64,000 bases of DNA from Bacteroidia bacterium (GTDB lineage: Bacteria > Bacteroidota > Bacteroidia > SpSt-205). Numbering within the stretch: position 1 is the first letter of the stretch; every line of letters starts with the position of its first letter. The stretch covers positions 111,969-175,968 of the forward strand of contig JANXCX010000005.1 in NCBI GenBank assembly GCA_025059535.1, in the 5' to 3' direction. Of the stretch, positions 38,442 to 47,195 are shown piece after piece. Under the pieces are notes generated by a model. That model worked only from the letters and a program-made list of their open reading frames with translations, did not search any database and had not been told where the DNA came from. Position numbers and translations under genes: made by a program.

Positions 38442-38464
38442 AGCCTATTCTTTACTTTGGCGGC

Positions 38465-39979
38465 ATGAGTGAAGATATACTCTTAGGAGGACCGGTAAGC
38501 TTTTTGCGCACTGAATTGGGATTTTCTGTGCCGGAGCGCCTTCTGGCTTACCAGGCTTGGTGGGAGGCCGAAGGTTTTAGCCTCTCCTTAGCCATAGATA
38601 GAGGGGGTACGCCCCACCTTCAGCAGTACGATGCTCAAGGACAGCGTATTGATAAGGTGTTATATCCCCCTAGCTACGAGTACCTTCTCAATGAGGGCTA
38701 CAGGGCTGGCGTAGTGTATGAAGTGGCGGAACGCCACAACTGGCTTTTCAGCATGCTACTGGGCTTCATTACTAGCTACTATGACCCTGGCCTAGCGTGT
38801 CCTTACACGGTTTCCTTAGCGACGTGGATACCGACTTATAAATATTATCATGGGCCGCGGCGTGAAGAATTCCTGACCGTTTTGGCTCGGCGTGACCCGC
38901 CTTTTGGGCAAGGGGCTACTTGGATGACGGAGATAGGGGGCGGCTCGGATTTAGGTACGCATGTGCATACGCTTGCCTACCGTTGTAATGGAAAGGAATG
39001 GCGGCTGGAAGGTGAGAAGTACTTCGCCAGCAATGTCGGCGCTGATTTGGCCGTAGTAGCGGCGCGTCCCCAAGGCGCACCGCCAGGCCCCCGAGGTTTA
39101 GCTCTTTTTCTCGTCCCGCGCCTGAGCCACGGCAACCCCCCTCAACTCAATTACTTCGTACGTCGCCTCAAGCCTAAAATCGGTACCCGCAGTGTGCCCA
39201 CGGGTGAAATAGAATTGCGCCATGCCGAAGCCTATCTCATAGGGGAGGCCGAACAAGGAATTTACTATCTCATGGAGCTTCTTAATTTCTCTCGCGTAGC
39301 TAATGCGCTGGGCGTAGTAGCCCATGGCCTGCATGCCTTGGCGCAGGCCTATCGGTTTGCGCAGGGGCGACGCTTATTTGGGCGTAGTTTAGCGGAGCAG
39401 CCGCTTTTTCGTCATGAGCTGGCTCAGCATTATCAGCGCCTGCGGTGGGCGGCTGGCTTGGCATGGCTTAGCGCGCGAGGGTTTGAGGGGGTTTGGCTGG
39501 AAAGGGCACCTTATTCGGCGGACTACGCTCTTTTTCGCCTCATTACGCACTTGGCTAAGTTCTGGACAGCTAAGGTAGCGCTGGCCGCTGCCCAATGGTC
39601 TGTGGAAATTTGGGGCGGTCTTGGGGTGCTGAGTGAATTCCCCATTGAGCGCTTTGTGCGCGAGCTTATGGTAACCGATATCTGGGAAGGCACGCGCCAT
39701 CGCCACCTTCTGGATGGTTGGGAAGTGCTTCAGCGCTACCCGCTGATAGAAAAGCTAGAAAGTCTATGGGATTTGTCGGCAGTGGATGCCTCACTCCTGC
39801 CTGACCTAAAACATGCCCTGCGGCAGCCTGAAGAGGTAGTACTACCCCACTTAGAATCGTTACTCACGCGTCTGGCTCAGGCTATCGGTCAGAGTGCGGC
39901 TAGGCCGCCAGCCTTGGGTATGTGGGCTCACGGCTCGTCTTCCTCTTCATCCTCTACGAGCGGTGGGTCAAACTCCTGA
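38465..39979 (+). CDS. AidB-like acyl-CoA dehydrogenase family protein
   Basis: GATWMTEIGGGSDLGTHVHTLAYRCNGKEWRLEGEKYFASNVGADLAVV, KIGTRSVPTGEIELRHAEAYLIGEAEQGIYYLMELLNFSRV, VTDIWEGTRHRHLLDGW. Confidence 0.87.
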   Translation: MSEDILLGGPVSFLRTELGFSVPERLLAYQAWWEAEGFSLSLAIDRGGTPHLQQYDAQGQRIDKVLYPPSYEYLLNEGYRAGVVYEVAERHNWLFSMLLGFITSYYDPGLACPYTVSLATWIPTYKYYHGPRREEFLTVLARRDPPFGQGATWMTEIGGGSDLGTHVHTLAYRCNGKEWRLEGEKYFASNVGADLAVVAARPQGAPPGPRGLALFLVPRLSHGNPPQLNYFVRRLKPKIGTRSVPTGEIELRHAEAYLIGEAEQGIYYLMELLNFSRVANALGVVAHGLHALAQAYRFAQGRRLFGRSLAEQPLFRHELAQHYQRLRWAAGLAWLSARGFEGVWLERAPYSADYALFRLITHLAKFWTAKVALAAAQWSVEIWGGLGVLSEFPIERFVRELMVTDIWEGTRHRHLLDGWEVLQRYPLIEKLESLWDLSAVDASLLPDLKHALRQPEEVVLPHLESLLTRLAQAIGQSAARPPALGMWAHGSSSSSSSTSGGSNS

Positions 39980-42114
39980 CCGGGCGGCTCTTCGGATTCC
40001 TCCCCTATTTCACCACTTTCTACTTCACGCAGGAGGAACTCGGGATCTATGCCGAGGCTCTCTTCTTGCTCTGACGCTTCGGCTTCTGGGAGTTCCCATT
40101 CTTCGCCAAAGAGGTAATCCAGCCGCATGAGCGTAAGCTTCTCGGGGGGTACTTCTAAGACAAATTCCACCCGCCGGTTGCGGGCGCGGTTTTCGGGGGT
40201 CGTATTAGGTACCAAGGGGCGATCAGCCCCATACCCGCGCGCTAAAATCTGGTCAGGCGGCAAACCCGTAACCTGGAGCAGATAGCGTCGGATATTTTCG
40301 GCGCGCTGCTCGGATAACTTACGGTTATAGGCTGGGTCTCCAACGCCATCCGTGTGCCCTTCTACATACAGCTTGACAAAGGGATACTTTAGGAGAAACC
40401 CCGCTATATAGTCCAGCCGCAAATAGGCTTCGGGCGTGATTTCCGCACTATTGGTGGGAAACTCTAAGTTTTCTAGGATGAATGGCCGCTTGAGTTCGGC
40501 GCTATTGAGAAGCAGGGAGTAGGCGCGGTCCTCAAAAAGTATGACCGTATCAGGTATGCGTACGAGGTGCGTATCCAGAATCATAAGGCGATATTGGCGG
40601 TTTCGGACCAAGTGAAATTCAAAGTAGCCGTAGCGATTGGCGAAAACGGGGGTTATTTCCGTGCCTTCCGTAAGATCTATGGCGATAACGATTCCCGTAA
40701 GGGGCTGGCCTGTAAGCGAATCAATAAGATAGCCCGTTAGCTTGATAACCGCATCTGGGCGAGCCTCCATAGGCAGCTCAAACGAGTAGAGATCAAAGTT
40801 GCGCGGGTCCTTTCGGGTAGCGCGGGCGTAGTAGATTTTGTTCCCGCGCGCATCTATGGTAAAGTAGTATTCATCCCCGTCGGTATTGACAAGGGGACCG
40901 AGATTGCGCGGTTCAGACCAGAAGTTTCCATGCCAACGGCTCTTGTAAATATCATAGCCGCCATAGCTGAAGGGCTGGCCTGTAGAGCTGAAGTAGAGGG
41001 TTTGAAAAGGGGCATAAAAATAGGGGGTAACCTCATCGCCGGCGGTGTTGATTAGTGGGCCGAGGTTCTGGGGAGGTCCCCACTGGCCATCTGGACCAAG
41101 CACACTCAGGTAGATATCGGAGAGACCGAATCCGCCTTTACGATTAGAAGCAAAAAATAGGAGGGTATCCCCTACTATGAACGGATGCGAGTCCCATGCA
41201 GGGGAGTTGATAGTAGGACCTAGATTGCGTGGCGGTTGCCAGCGGCCATTCTCGTAACGGGACTCATACAGATCACAAGAGCCATAGCCATCGGGGGCAT
41301 CGCAGCGGGCAAAGATCAACAGCGTTCCATCGCTATTTAGGCAGGCTGAACCTTCGTTGTAGGGGCTATTGATAACATCGCGAAACTTTTCGGCGGGGCG
41401 GAAACCGCCGCGCACAAAGTCTCTCTGGCTGTAGTAGAGATCCTCATTGCGTTGCTGGTCTGGATCGGGGCCCACAAATAGCTCGTCCCGTCTGGAAGTG
41501 AAGATCAGCACTTGACCCGAAGGGTGCATATAGGGGGCGTAATCGGGATAAGGGGAGTTGATGTGGGGCCCTAGCGTTAGGAGTACGCCTTTGGGGGGGG
41601 CGAGGGTATCTATCTTTTGACGCAACCGCACGATTTTCCTGTAGTACTCTAAAGGCACCCACTCGCTGCGCCATCGCTCTTGAAGGCGGCGATAGGCCAG
41701 TCGTATTTGGGAGGGGGCTAAGTGCATGTTGCGCAGGCATAACCCGTAGAGGTATACGCTCAGCGCTGAGTCCCCCAGATACTCCCGAATTTGAGCCCAG
41801 CGCCATAGAAGCTGCAGGGAAAGCGTATCCTGAAAGTTATAGACGTTGTAGTGGGTAATGTACTCGCGCAGAAGGCTGTCTATTAAGAATAGATCTTCGG
41901 CTTCTTCAGCCTTTTTTATTTGGCGTAGTTTGCGCCGGGCGTAGTAAGGTTTTTGGCCCTGGAAGAGGTAGGGAAAATGGAAGGACGGGGCGCTTTGGGT
42001 ATCTCCTTCACTAAGCCGTATGTAGCTACCTGGCAGAGGTAAAAGTCGCGGCTGGGCCCACACCACGACGCAAAAGACCCCAATTAGGCCCAAAATTTGT
42101 AGTAAGAAAGGCAT
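39928..42114 (-). CDS. OmpA-family protein with PD40 beta-propeller (PorE-like architecture)
   Basis: PD40 repeats (INSPYNEGSACLNSDGTLLIFARCDAPDGYGSCDLYES), CarboxypepD_reg-like TGYLIDSLTGQPLTGIVIAI, OmpA_C KLYVEGHTDGVGDPAYNRKLSEQRAENIRRYLL...ARGYGADRPLVPNTTPENRARNRRVEF. Confidence 0.9.
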   Translation of the reverse strand: MPFLLQILGLIGVFCVVVWAQPRLLPLPGSYIRLSEGDTQSAPSFHFPYLFQGQKPYYARRKLRQIKKAEEAEDLFLIDSLLREYITHYNVYNFQDTLSLQLLWRWAQIREYLGDSALSVYLYGLCLRNMHLAPSQIRLAYRRLQERWRSEWVPLEYYRKIVRLRQKIDTLAPPKGVLLTLGPHINSPYPDYAPYMHPSGQVLIFTSRRDELFVGPDPDQQRNEDLYYSQRDFVRGGFRPAEKFRDVINSPYNEGSACLNSDGTLLIFARCDAPDGYGSCDLYESRYENGRWQPPRNLGPTINSPAWDSHPFIVGDTLLFFASNRKGGFGLSDIYLSVLGPDGQWGPPQNLGPLINTAGDEVTPYFYAPFQTLYFSSTGQPFSYGGYDIYKSRWHGNFWSEPRNLGPLVNTDGDEYYFTIDARGNKIYYARATRKDPRNFDLYSFELPMEARPDAVIKLTGYLIDSLTGQPLTGIVIAIDLTEGTEITPVFANRYGYFEFHLVRNRQYRLMILDTHLVRIPDTVILFEDRAYSLLLNSAELKRPFILENLEFPTNSAEITPEAYLRLDYIAGFLLKYPFVKLYVEGHTDGVGDPAYNRKLSEQRAENIRRYLLQVTGLPPDQILARGYGADRPLVPNTTPENRARNRRVEFVLEVPPEKLTLMRLDYLFGEEWELPEAEASEQEESLGIDPEFLLREVESGEIGEESEEPPGQEFDPPLVEDEEEDEP

Positions 42115-42135
42115 ACGAAAGTAAGTAAAAATAAC

Positions 42136-44070
42136 TTATGGCCGCGGCCTAAGTCTAAGTTCAGGCGGTATTGCAGGAAAGGTAAGCGGGACAAGCTCGC
42201 GATGCAGGGAGGCTGCATCTAGTCCATAGGCCGCCTCCACCGAAAGGGAAAGTAGGTCAATAAGCTGGTAGAGCTGAAGGGCCAGGCGTTCAGCGGGTGA
42301 GAAGCGTCCATCAAAGTTTATAACGCGGCGTACAAATAAGAAGCGGAAGTCTCCCGTTATGCCTTGGGCGCGCAGGCGCGGATACGGGCTAAGGAGGTCT
42401 ATTTCGCCGCGCTGCACCAGATCGCTTACTACCTGGCGGAAAAGTAGCCCTACGCGAGGCTGAAGTTTGAAGCCTAAGTAGAAATCTATGCGGTAGAGCT
42501 TGCCTGGCAGATAGGTATGCAGTTTGTAAGTGGCTTCGTAGGGGGACTCACTGACCGCTATATGGACGAACCAGTAAGTACGGGCACGTTTAGGCTGGCG
42601 TTGGAGAAGGGCATGGAGGAGGCGCATTTCTATCTTTTCAGGGTCAGGGCTGCCCGTCAAAAGAATAAGCTGAGTAGTGAAGTAAGGTAACTGGGTCTCT
42701 TCGGAAAGGGCTTTGAGCTTAGGTACGTAGGGCTGGAAGTCCACTTGGTCGCTGAAGTGCGCCTTTACCCGCTCCCCCCATAGCCATATACTCATAATGC
42801 TGGCTACACCCCCACCTAAGGCCAGCGCTATCCAGCCGCCTTCAGGTACCTTACGGAGGTTTGCCAGAAGAAAGGTAAGCTCTATGGGCAAGAAGAGGAG
42901 TAGCACCATAGGGCTTAGAAAGCGCCAATTGGGTAGACGCCACCAGAAAAAGGCCGCCAGCAAAACGCTGGTGATGAGAAGGGAAATATTGATGGAAAGG
43001 CCGTAAGCGGCTTCCATGGCGCTGGACCGCTGCATGGTAAGCACAATTACCAGCACAAGAGTGAGAAGGGTCCAGTTGATGAAGGGGACGTACATCTGGG
43101 CGCGGGTGGTAGCGGGGTAGAGTACGCGCAGGCGCGGCCAAAACCCCACACGACTCGCCTCACTAAATATGGTATAGGCGCCAGTGATAAGGGCCTGACT
43201 AGCGATAATCGTAGCCAAAGTGGCGATCCCCACCCCGATGAAGAGCCATCCTTCTGGTAACATGGCGAAAAAGGGCTTTTCATTCTCGCCTAGGCGCAGG
43301 CCGTGGCGGTGCGTTAGCATCCAGGCCCCCTGGCCAAAATAGGAGAGAAGCAGGGCCGGCTTGACCAGTAGCCAGGCGTAGCGGATAGAACGGCGGCCTA
43401 CATGGCCCATATCAGCGTACAAGGCTTCCACACCCGTAACCGTGAGAAAAACCGCTCCCAGTAGGAGAAAAGCCCGCGGCTCTTCTAAGAGCAGATTTGC
43501 GGCATAAACGGGATTTACGGCTTTCAAGACAAAAGGTGCTTCCTGGAGCCGCCAGGCCCCCACCCCGCCAATAAAGCTAAACCATACAAGCATCACCGGC
43601 CCAAAGAGCCCCCCTACCCATTCTGTGCCGAACTGCTGAATGAAAAAAAGGGTCCCTATAATAACCACCACAATCGGTACCGTCTTGAGCTCAGGGAGAT
43701 GGAGTTGAAGGCCTTCAATTGCTGAAGAGACAGAAATGGCCGGGGTAAATATGGAGTCTGAAAAAGCCATGGCCGCATCTACTATCACCAGCGGCACTAC
43801 CCAGCCTGCATACCGGCGCAAGAGAGAATACATGGCGAAAATCCCCCCCTCGCCTTGATTATCGGCGCGCATTACGAGGAGGATATACTTGAAGGATACA
43901 ATCAGCGTAAGCGCCCAGAAAATAAGGGAAAGACCTCCTAAGACTACTTTTTCCTCTATAGCGCGTCCCCGCACTAAGGCATCTAGGGCATAGAGAGGCG
44001 AGGTGCCGATGTCCCCAAAAACTATCCCCAACGCCAGTAGAGCGCCTTTCCAAGGGGGGGAGGATTTCAT
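42136..44070 (-). CDS. kup: KUP/Trk-family potassium uptake protein
   Basis: ALGIVFGDIGTSPLYALDALV, DNQGEGGIFAMYSLLRR, TPAISVSSAIEGLQ; start refined to MKSSPPWKG. Confidence 0.94.
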   Translation of the reverse strand: MKSSPPWKGALLALGIVFGDIGTSPLYALDALVRGRAIEEKVVLGGLSLIFWALTLIVSFKYILLVMRADNQGEGGIFAMYSLLRRYAGWVVPLVIVDAAMAFSDSIFTPAISVSSAIEGLQLHLPELKTVPIVVVIIGTLFFIQQFGTEWVGGLFGPVMLVWFSFIGGVGAWRLQEAPFVLKAVNPVYAANLLLEEPRAFLLLGAVFLTVTGVEALYADMGHVGRRSIRYAWLLVKPALLLSYFGQGAWMLTHRHGLRLGENEKPFFAMLPEGWLFIGVGIATLATIIASQALITGAYTIFSEASRVGFWPRLRVLYPATTRAQMYVPFINWTLLTLVLVIVLTMQRSSAMEAAYGLSINISLLITSVLLAAFFWWRLPNWRFLSPMVLLLFLPIELTFLLANLRKVPEGGWIALALGGGVASIMSIWLWGERVKAHFSDQVDFQPYVPKLKALSEETQLPYFTTQLILLTGSPDPEKIEMRLLHALLQRQPKRARTYWFVHIAVSESPYEATYKLHTYLPGKLYRIDFYLGFKLQPRVGLLFRQVVSDLVQRGEIDLLSPYPRLRAQGITGDFRFLFVRRVINFDGRFSPAERLALQLYQLIDLLSLSVEAAYGLDAASLHRELVPLTFPAIPPELRLRPRP

Positions 44071-46268
44071 GGAGAGAAAGAGTTTAGAAGCTTGGCATTT
44101 TCGGTCCAAAAGGCCTGCCAGTAGCCTATGCCTCCGCCTCTCTTATCGGCCTTGGCTATAAGAAAGAGGAAACGACGCGCCCGCGTAGTGGCGACATAGT
44201 GGAGATTGATATTCTCTACTACGCGTTCGGTAAAGAACTCCTCGTATAGGAAGGGGCCTAAGTTACAGGTGGCTTCGTCGGTCTGGCTACTAGCCTTTAC
44301 GGGTAGTTCTATGGTACCCTCGTGGCCAATTGACTTTTGCCAAGGCGCTGAGATTTGGCTGCGAAGCAGTTCTTGCCAAGGCATTAGGATTTGACGGAGG
44401 GAATCGGGCAGGTAGGCTAAGGGTACGCGTCGCCATAGAGGCCTATCCCATCGAGCGCTGAAAAGGGGCCATTCGGCAAAAGGTAAAATAACCGCTTCCC
44501 ACTCAAGCCCTTTAGCCCTATGAATGGTGAGCACAGGATAAGCATCAGGCGCTGGTGGTAGCTCAAGGATTAGATGGCGCATTCGCATTTCCCACCACAG
44601 GCATACGGCTTCTAACCCCTCGTAGGGCTGCTGCTGCCAAAAAAGGTAAAGCTCGGAAAGGAAGCGGCTCCAAAAAAGCCTATCCGCCGTGTGACCGGCC
44701 TCCTGCCATAAACGAAAGAGCTCATAAAATCCCCACCACTTTTCCAAGGGAGGACGACTTGGCTCTAACCCGCTTGTACGCAGGTATTCCAGCTGGCGAT
44801 GTATCTGAGGGGTAGCGGTGGTATTCAGATAGTGTTCTTCCACGGGGCCTTTTTCTCCTTGAAGAACCCTAAAGCTGACGGCTAGCGAAGGGCACTGGCC
44901 TAAGCTTTGAGCTGCCACCTGAAGGGGATAGCCCTTGAGAAGGTCTAAAATTTCCTCTATCTGCGCATTAGTACGCACTAGGAAGGCGGTCTGGTCCGGC
45001 GGGACCTTCTCCTGGCGCAGGAAGTCAAGAATGTTCAGAAGGATTTGCTGGCGTGCCTGCCGCTCCTGCGCCTTAGAGGAGATACCCTCTAACACGTGCA
45101 GTCTTACTTGAGCCGATTTTTGGGCTTCGCGACAGGGTTTTTGCTTTACCCTTTCCGGGGCGTAGAGGGTTTCCACCGCTTCTAAAGCGGCCTGATAATA
45201 GGGCCGGCGTGACTTATTAGCCTGAATTCCTTGTTTCAGAAGTTTCGGGAGTTCGGTATATAGGTGGTTATTGAAGGCTACAAGAGTTGGATGGCTGCGC
45301 CAGTTCGCCTCAAGGGTGCGATAGTGGGCATTGCGCCAGAAATCGCCAAACCCTAAAAGATAGCGGTAATCTGCCTCCCGCCAGCCATAAATGCTCTGCT
45401 TAGGGTCACCAATAAGCGTAAGGCTGGTATCCTCACGGCTGGTCAGCTCCCTAAGAATAGGCCAGAGAATTTCCCACTGATGCAGCGCGGTATCCTGCGC
45501 TTCATCAATGAAGAGGTGATTATAAAAGCGCGTATGCTCACTCAGCAGCTCTTCATGCGTGCGGGCAATAAGCAGTACAATGCTCTGAAGGTCTTGAAGA
45601 AAGAGTTTTCGGCGGGTTTTGCGATAGGTATTGAGGAGCAGGCGAAGAAAATCAAACAAGGCCTCATCGGTCTCAAGGGGCACAAAAAGTTTCTTATAGG
45701 CTGCTTCACTAGAAGGGGCCTGGCGGTGCCACTGACTGAGACAGGCCTGCAGAAAAAGTCGTATGGGATTCACCTGCAGAATTTGAAGCACTTGCCGTTG
45801 AAGGAAGCGCTCCAGCGAAAGGCGGCGACTGGTATAAGTTATGGCCTCCTCAAACTGGCGCTGAACCGCCGCAAAAAGTTGTGGCTTGTGCAGCTGAGCC
45901 AGAAGCTCGCGACTAAGGAGGCGAGCTACTTCTAACTCTTCCGCCTCCTCCACAATAAGGTCGCTGTAAGCGACTATTCCAAGAAAAGGCGCAACAAATA
46001 GGTATAAGTGCCGAATAAAGGCGTCGATTGTGCTGGTGTAGAGGGGTAGCTGGCCTAAAAGGAGCTGTCGTGCTAGATGGACCTGATTTGTTTGCAGAAG
46101 GTGGCTTAGGATGCGGCTGCGCAGCTCTGCAGCCGCATTGCGCGTAAAAGTGATCGCAAGGACACCTACCTGAGGATTTTGCGCTAAACAGGTGCTTACA
46201 GCCTTGGCTAGCTCCTGCGTCTTGCCTGCACCCGCAGAAGCAAGGAGCACCTGTTGCACGCTACCCAT
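44067..46268 (-). CDS. UvrD/AddA-like DNA helicase lacking an evident nuclease domain
   Basis: VLLASAGAGKTQELAKAV, AITFTRNAAAELRSRI, HLFIDEAQDTALHQWEILWP, LIGDPKQSIYGWREADYRY, VLTIHRAKGLEWEAVILPFAEWP, LHYVATTRARRFLFLI. Confidence 0.9.
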   Translation of the reverse strand: MGSVQQVLLASAGAGKTQELAKAVSTCLAQNPQVGVLAITFTRNAAAELRSRILSHLLQTNQVHLARQLLLGQLPLYTSTIDAFIRHLYLFVAPFLGIVAYSDLIVEEAEELEVARLLSRELLAQLHKPQLFAAVQRQFEEAITYTSRRLSLERFLQRQVLQILQVNPIRLFLQACLSQWHRQAPSSEAAYKKLFVPLETDEALFDFLRLLLNTYRKTRRKLFLQDLQSIVLLIARTHEELLSEHTRFYNHLFIDEAQDTALHQWEILWPILRELTSREDTSLTLIGDPKQSIYGWREADYRYLLGFGDFWRNAHYRTLEANWRSHPTLVAFNNHLYTELPKLLKQGIQANKSRRPYYQAALEAVETLYAPERVKQKPCREAQKSAQVRLHVLEGISSKAQERQARQQILLNILDFLRQEKVPPDQTAFLVRTNAQIEEILDLLKGYPLQVAAQSLGQCPSLAVSFRVLQGEKGPVEEHYLNTTATPQIHRQLEYLRTSGLEPSRPPLEKWWGFYELFRLWQEAGHTADRLFWSRFLSELYLFWQQQPYEGLEAVCLWWEMRMRHLILELPPAPDAYPVLTIHRAKGLEWEAVILPFAEWPLFSARWDRPLWRRVPLAYLPDSLRQILMPWQELLRSQISAPWQKSIGHEGTIELPVKASSQTDEATCNLGPFLYEEFFTERVVENINLHYVATTRARRFLFLIAKADKRGGGIGYWQAFWTENAKLLNSFSP

Positions 46269-46269
46269 A

Positions 46270-47169
46270 TTATAGGGGGATAGTCTGGCGAAGGCTTTTC
46301 AGAATTACCTCAGTAGGGTGCGGTTGATAGCCAAGCGCTTGGGCTTTCTCTATGGAAAGGGGGCTGTAGAGGGGGCGGGGCGCCGGAAGCTGAAGCTTCT
46401 CCTGGGTGACGGGTTCTATTAGGCTGGCCGGCAAGCCCCATATCTCGGCGACTTGGCAGCTGAATTGATAGGGTGTCAAAATATCCTGTCCGGCTAGATG
46501 ATAGATACCTTGGGCGCGCCGACGCGCCAGTAAGAGAAGCCCTTCCGCTAGATCCCCAGCCCACGTGGGGCGCCGAGTCTGATCGCTGTGCATTTGAATA
46601 GGTTGCTGATTCTTTAGCTTTGAAAGGACACGCAGAAGGATATTGTCCCGCCGCAGAGAGGGCGTCCATCCATATACCTGCGTTGTTCGGACGATGGTCC
46701 AGAGGCCTGGATACAGCTTGACCCAGGCCTCGGCGGCTAGCTTACTGGCCCCATAAACGGAGAGCGGCGCCTCATAGTCCCCCTCTATATAAGGCCGCTG
46801 CACAATCGGAAAGCCATCATATACAAAGTCGGTGGAGATAAAAATAAAATGTGCTTTGGGGAAAAGCTCCGCTAAGGCCTGGAGGAGTAGGCGGGTAGCG
46901 AGCACATTATTTTGCCAGCAGATTAGCGGCTGAGCCTGGCAGGCATCTACCTGAGTCATAGCGGCGCTATGGATCACGGCGTCGGGCTGGGCTTGCCGAA
47001 TCAGCTCATAAACCGCAGTGGCTTCGGTCAGGTCGGCGTTGAAGTAAGGATATTGGGGGATTGGATTAGGGCCGCGCCCGCTAAGGATAGGAAGAAACCC
47101 GTGGCGCTCGGCCAGCTGGGCCACATGATACCCGACCAGCCCGCGCGCCCCTGTAATAAGCAGACGCAC
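46270..47169 (-). CDS. RmlD-like NAD(P)-dependent sugar-nucleotide reductase
   Basis: MRLLITGARGLVGYHVAQLAERHGF, VIHSAAMTQVDACQ, FISTDFVYDG, VYGASKLAAEAWV; GTG start. Confidence 0.87.
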   Translation of the reverse strand: MRLLITGARGLVGYHVAQLAERHGFLPILSGRGPNPIPQYPYFNADLTEATAVYELIRQAQPDAVIHSAAMTQVDACQAQPLICWQNNVLATRLLLQALAELFPKAHFIFISTDFVYDGFPIVQRPYIEGDYEAPLSVYGASKLAAEAWVKLYPGLWTIVRTTQVYGWTPSLRRDNILLRVLSKLKNQQPIQMHSDQTRRPTWAGDLAEGLLLLARRRAQGIYHLAGQDILTPYQFSCQVAEIWGLPASLIEPVTQEKLQLPAPRPLYSPLSIEKAQALGYQPHPTEVILKSLRQTIPL

Positions 47170-47173
47170 TCAG

Positions 47174-47181
47174 CAAACTTA
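47174..47181 (-). promoter_or_regulatory. -7 box TAAGTTTG, 4 nt upstream of GTG at 47169
   Basis: CAAACTTA on + strand. Confidence 0.6.
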
Positions 47182-47195
47182 AGCACTTTTGCACC

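Noticed and set aside
45480-45935. 151-aa + strand ORF antisense to the helicase gene
   Set aside because: Antisense to helicase coding sequence; no motif
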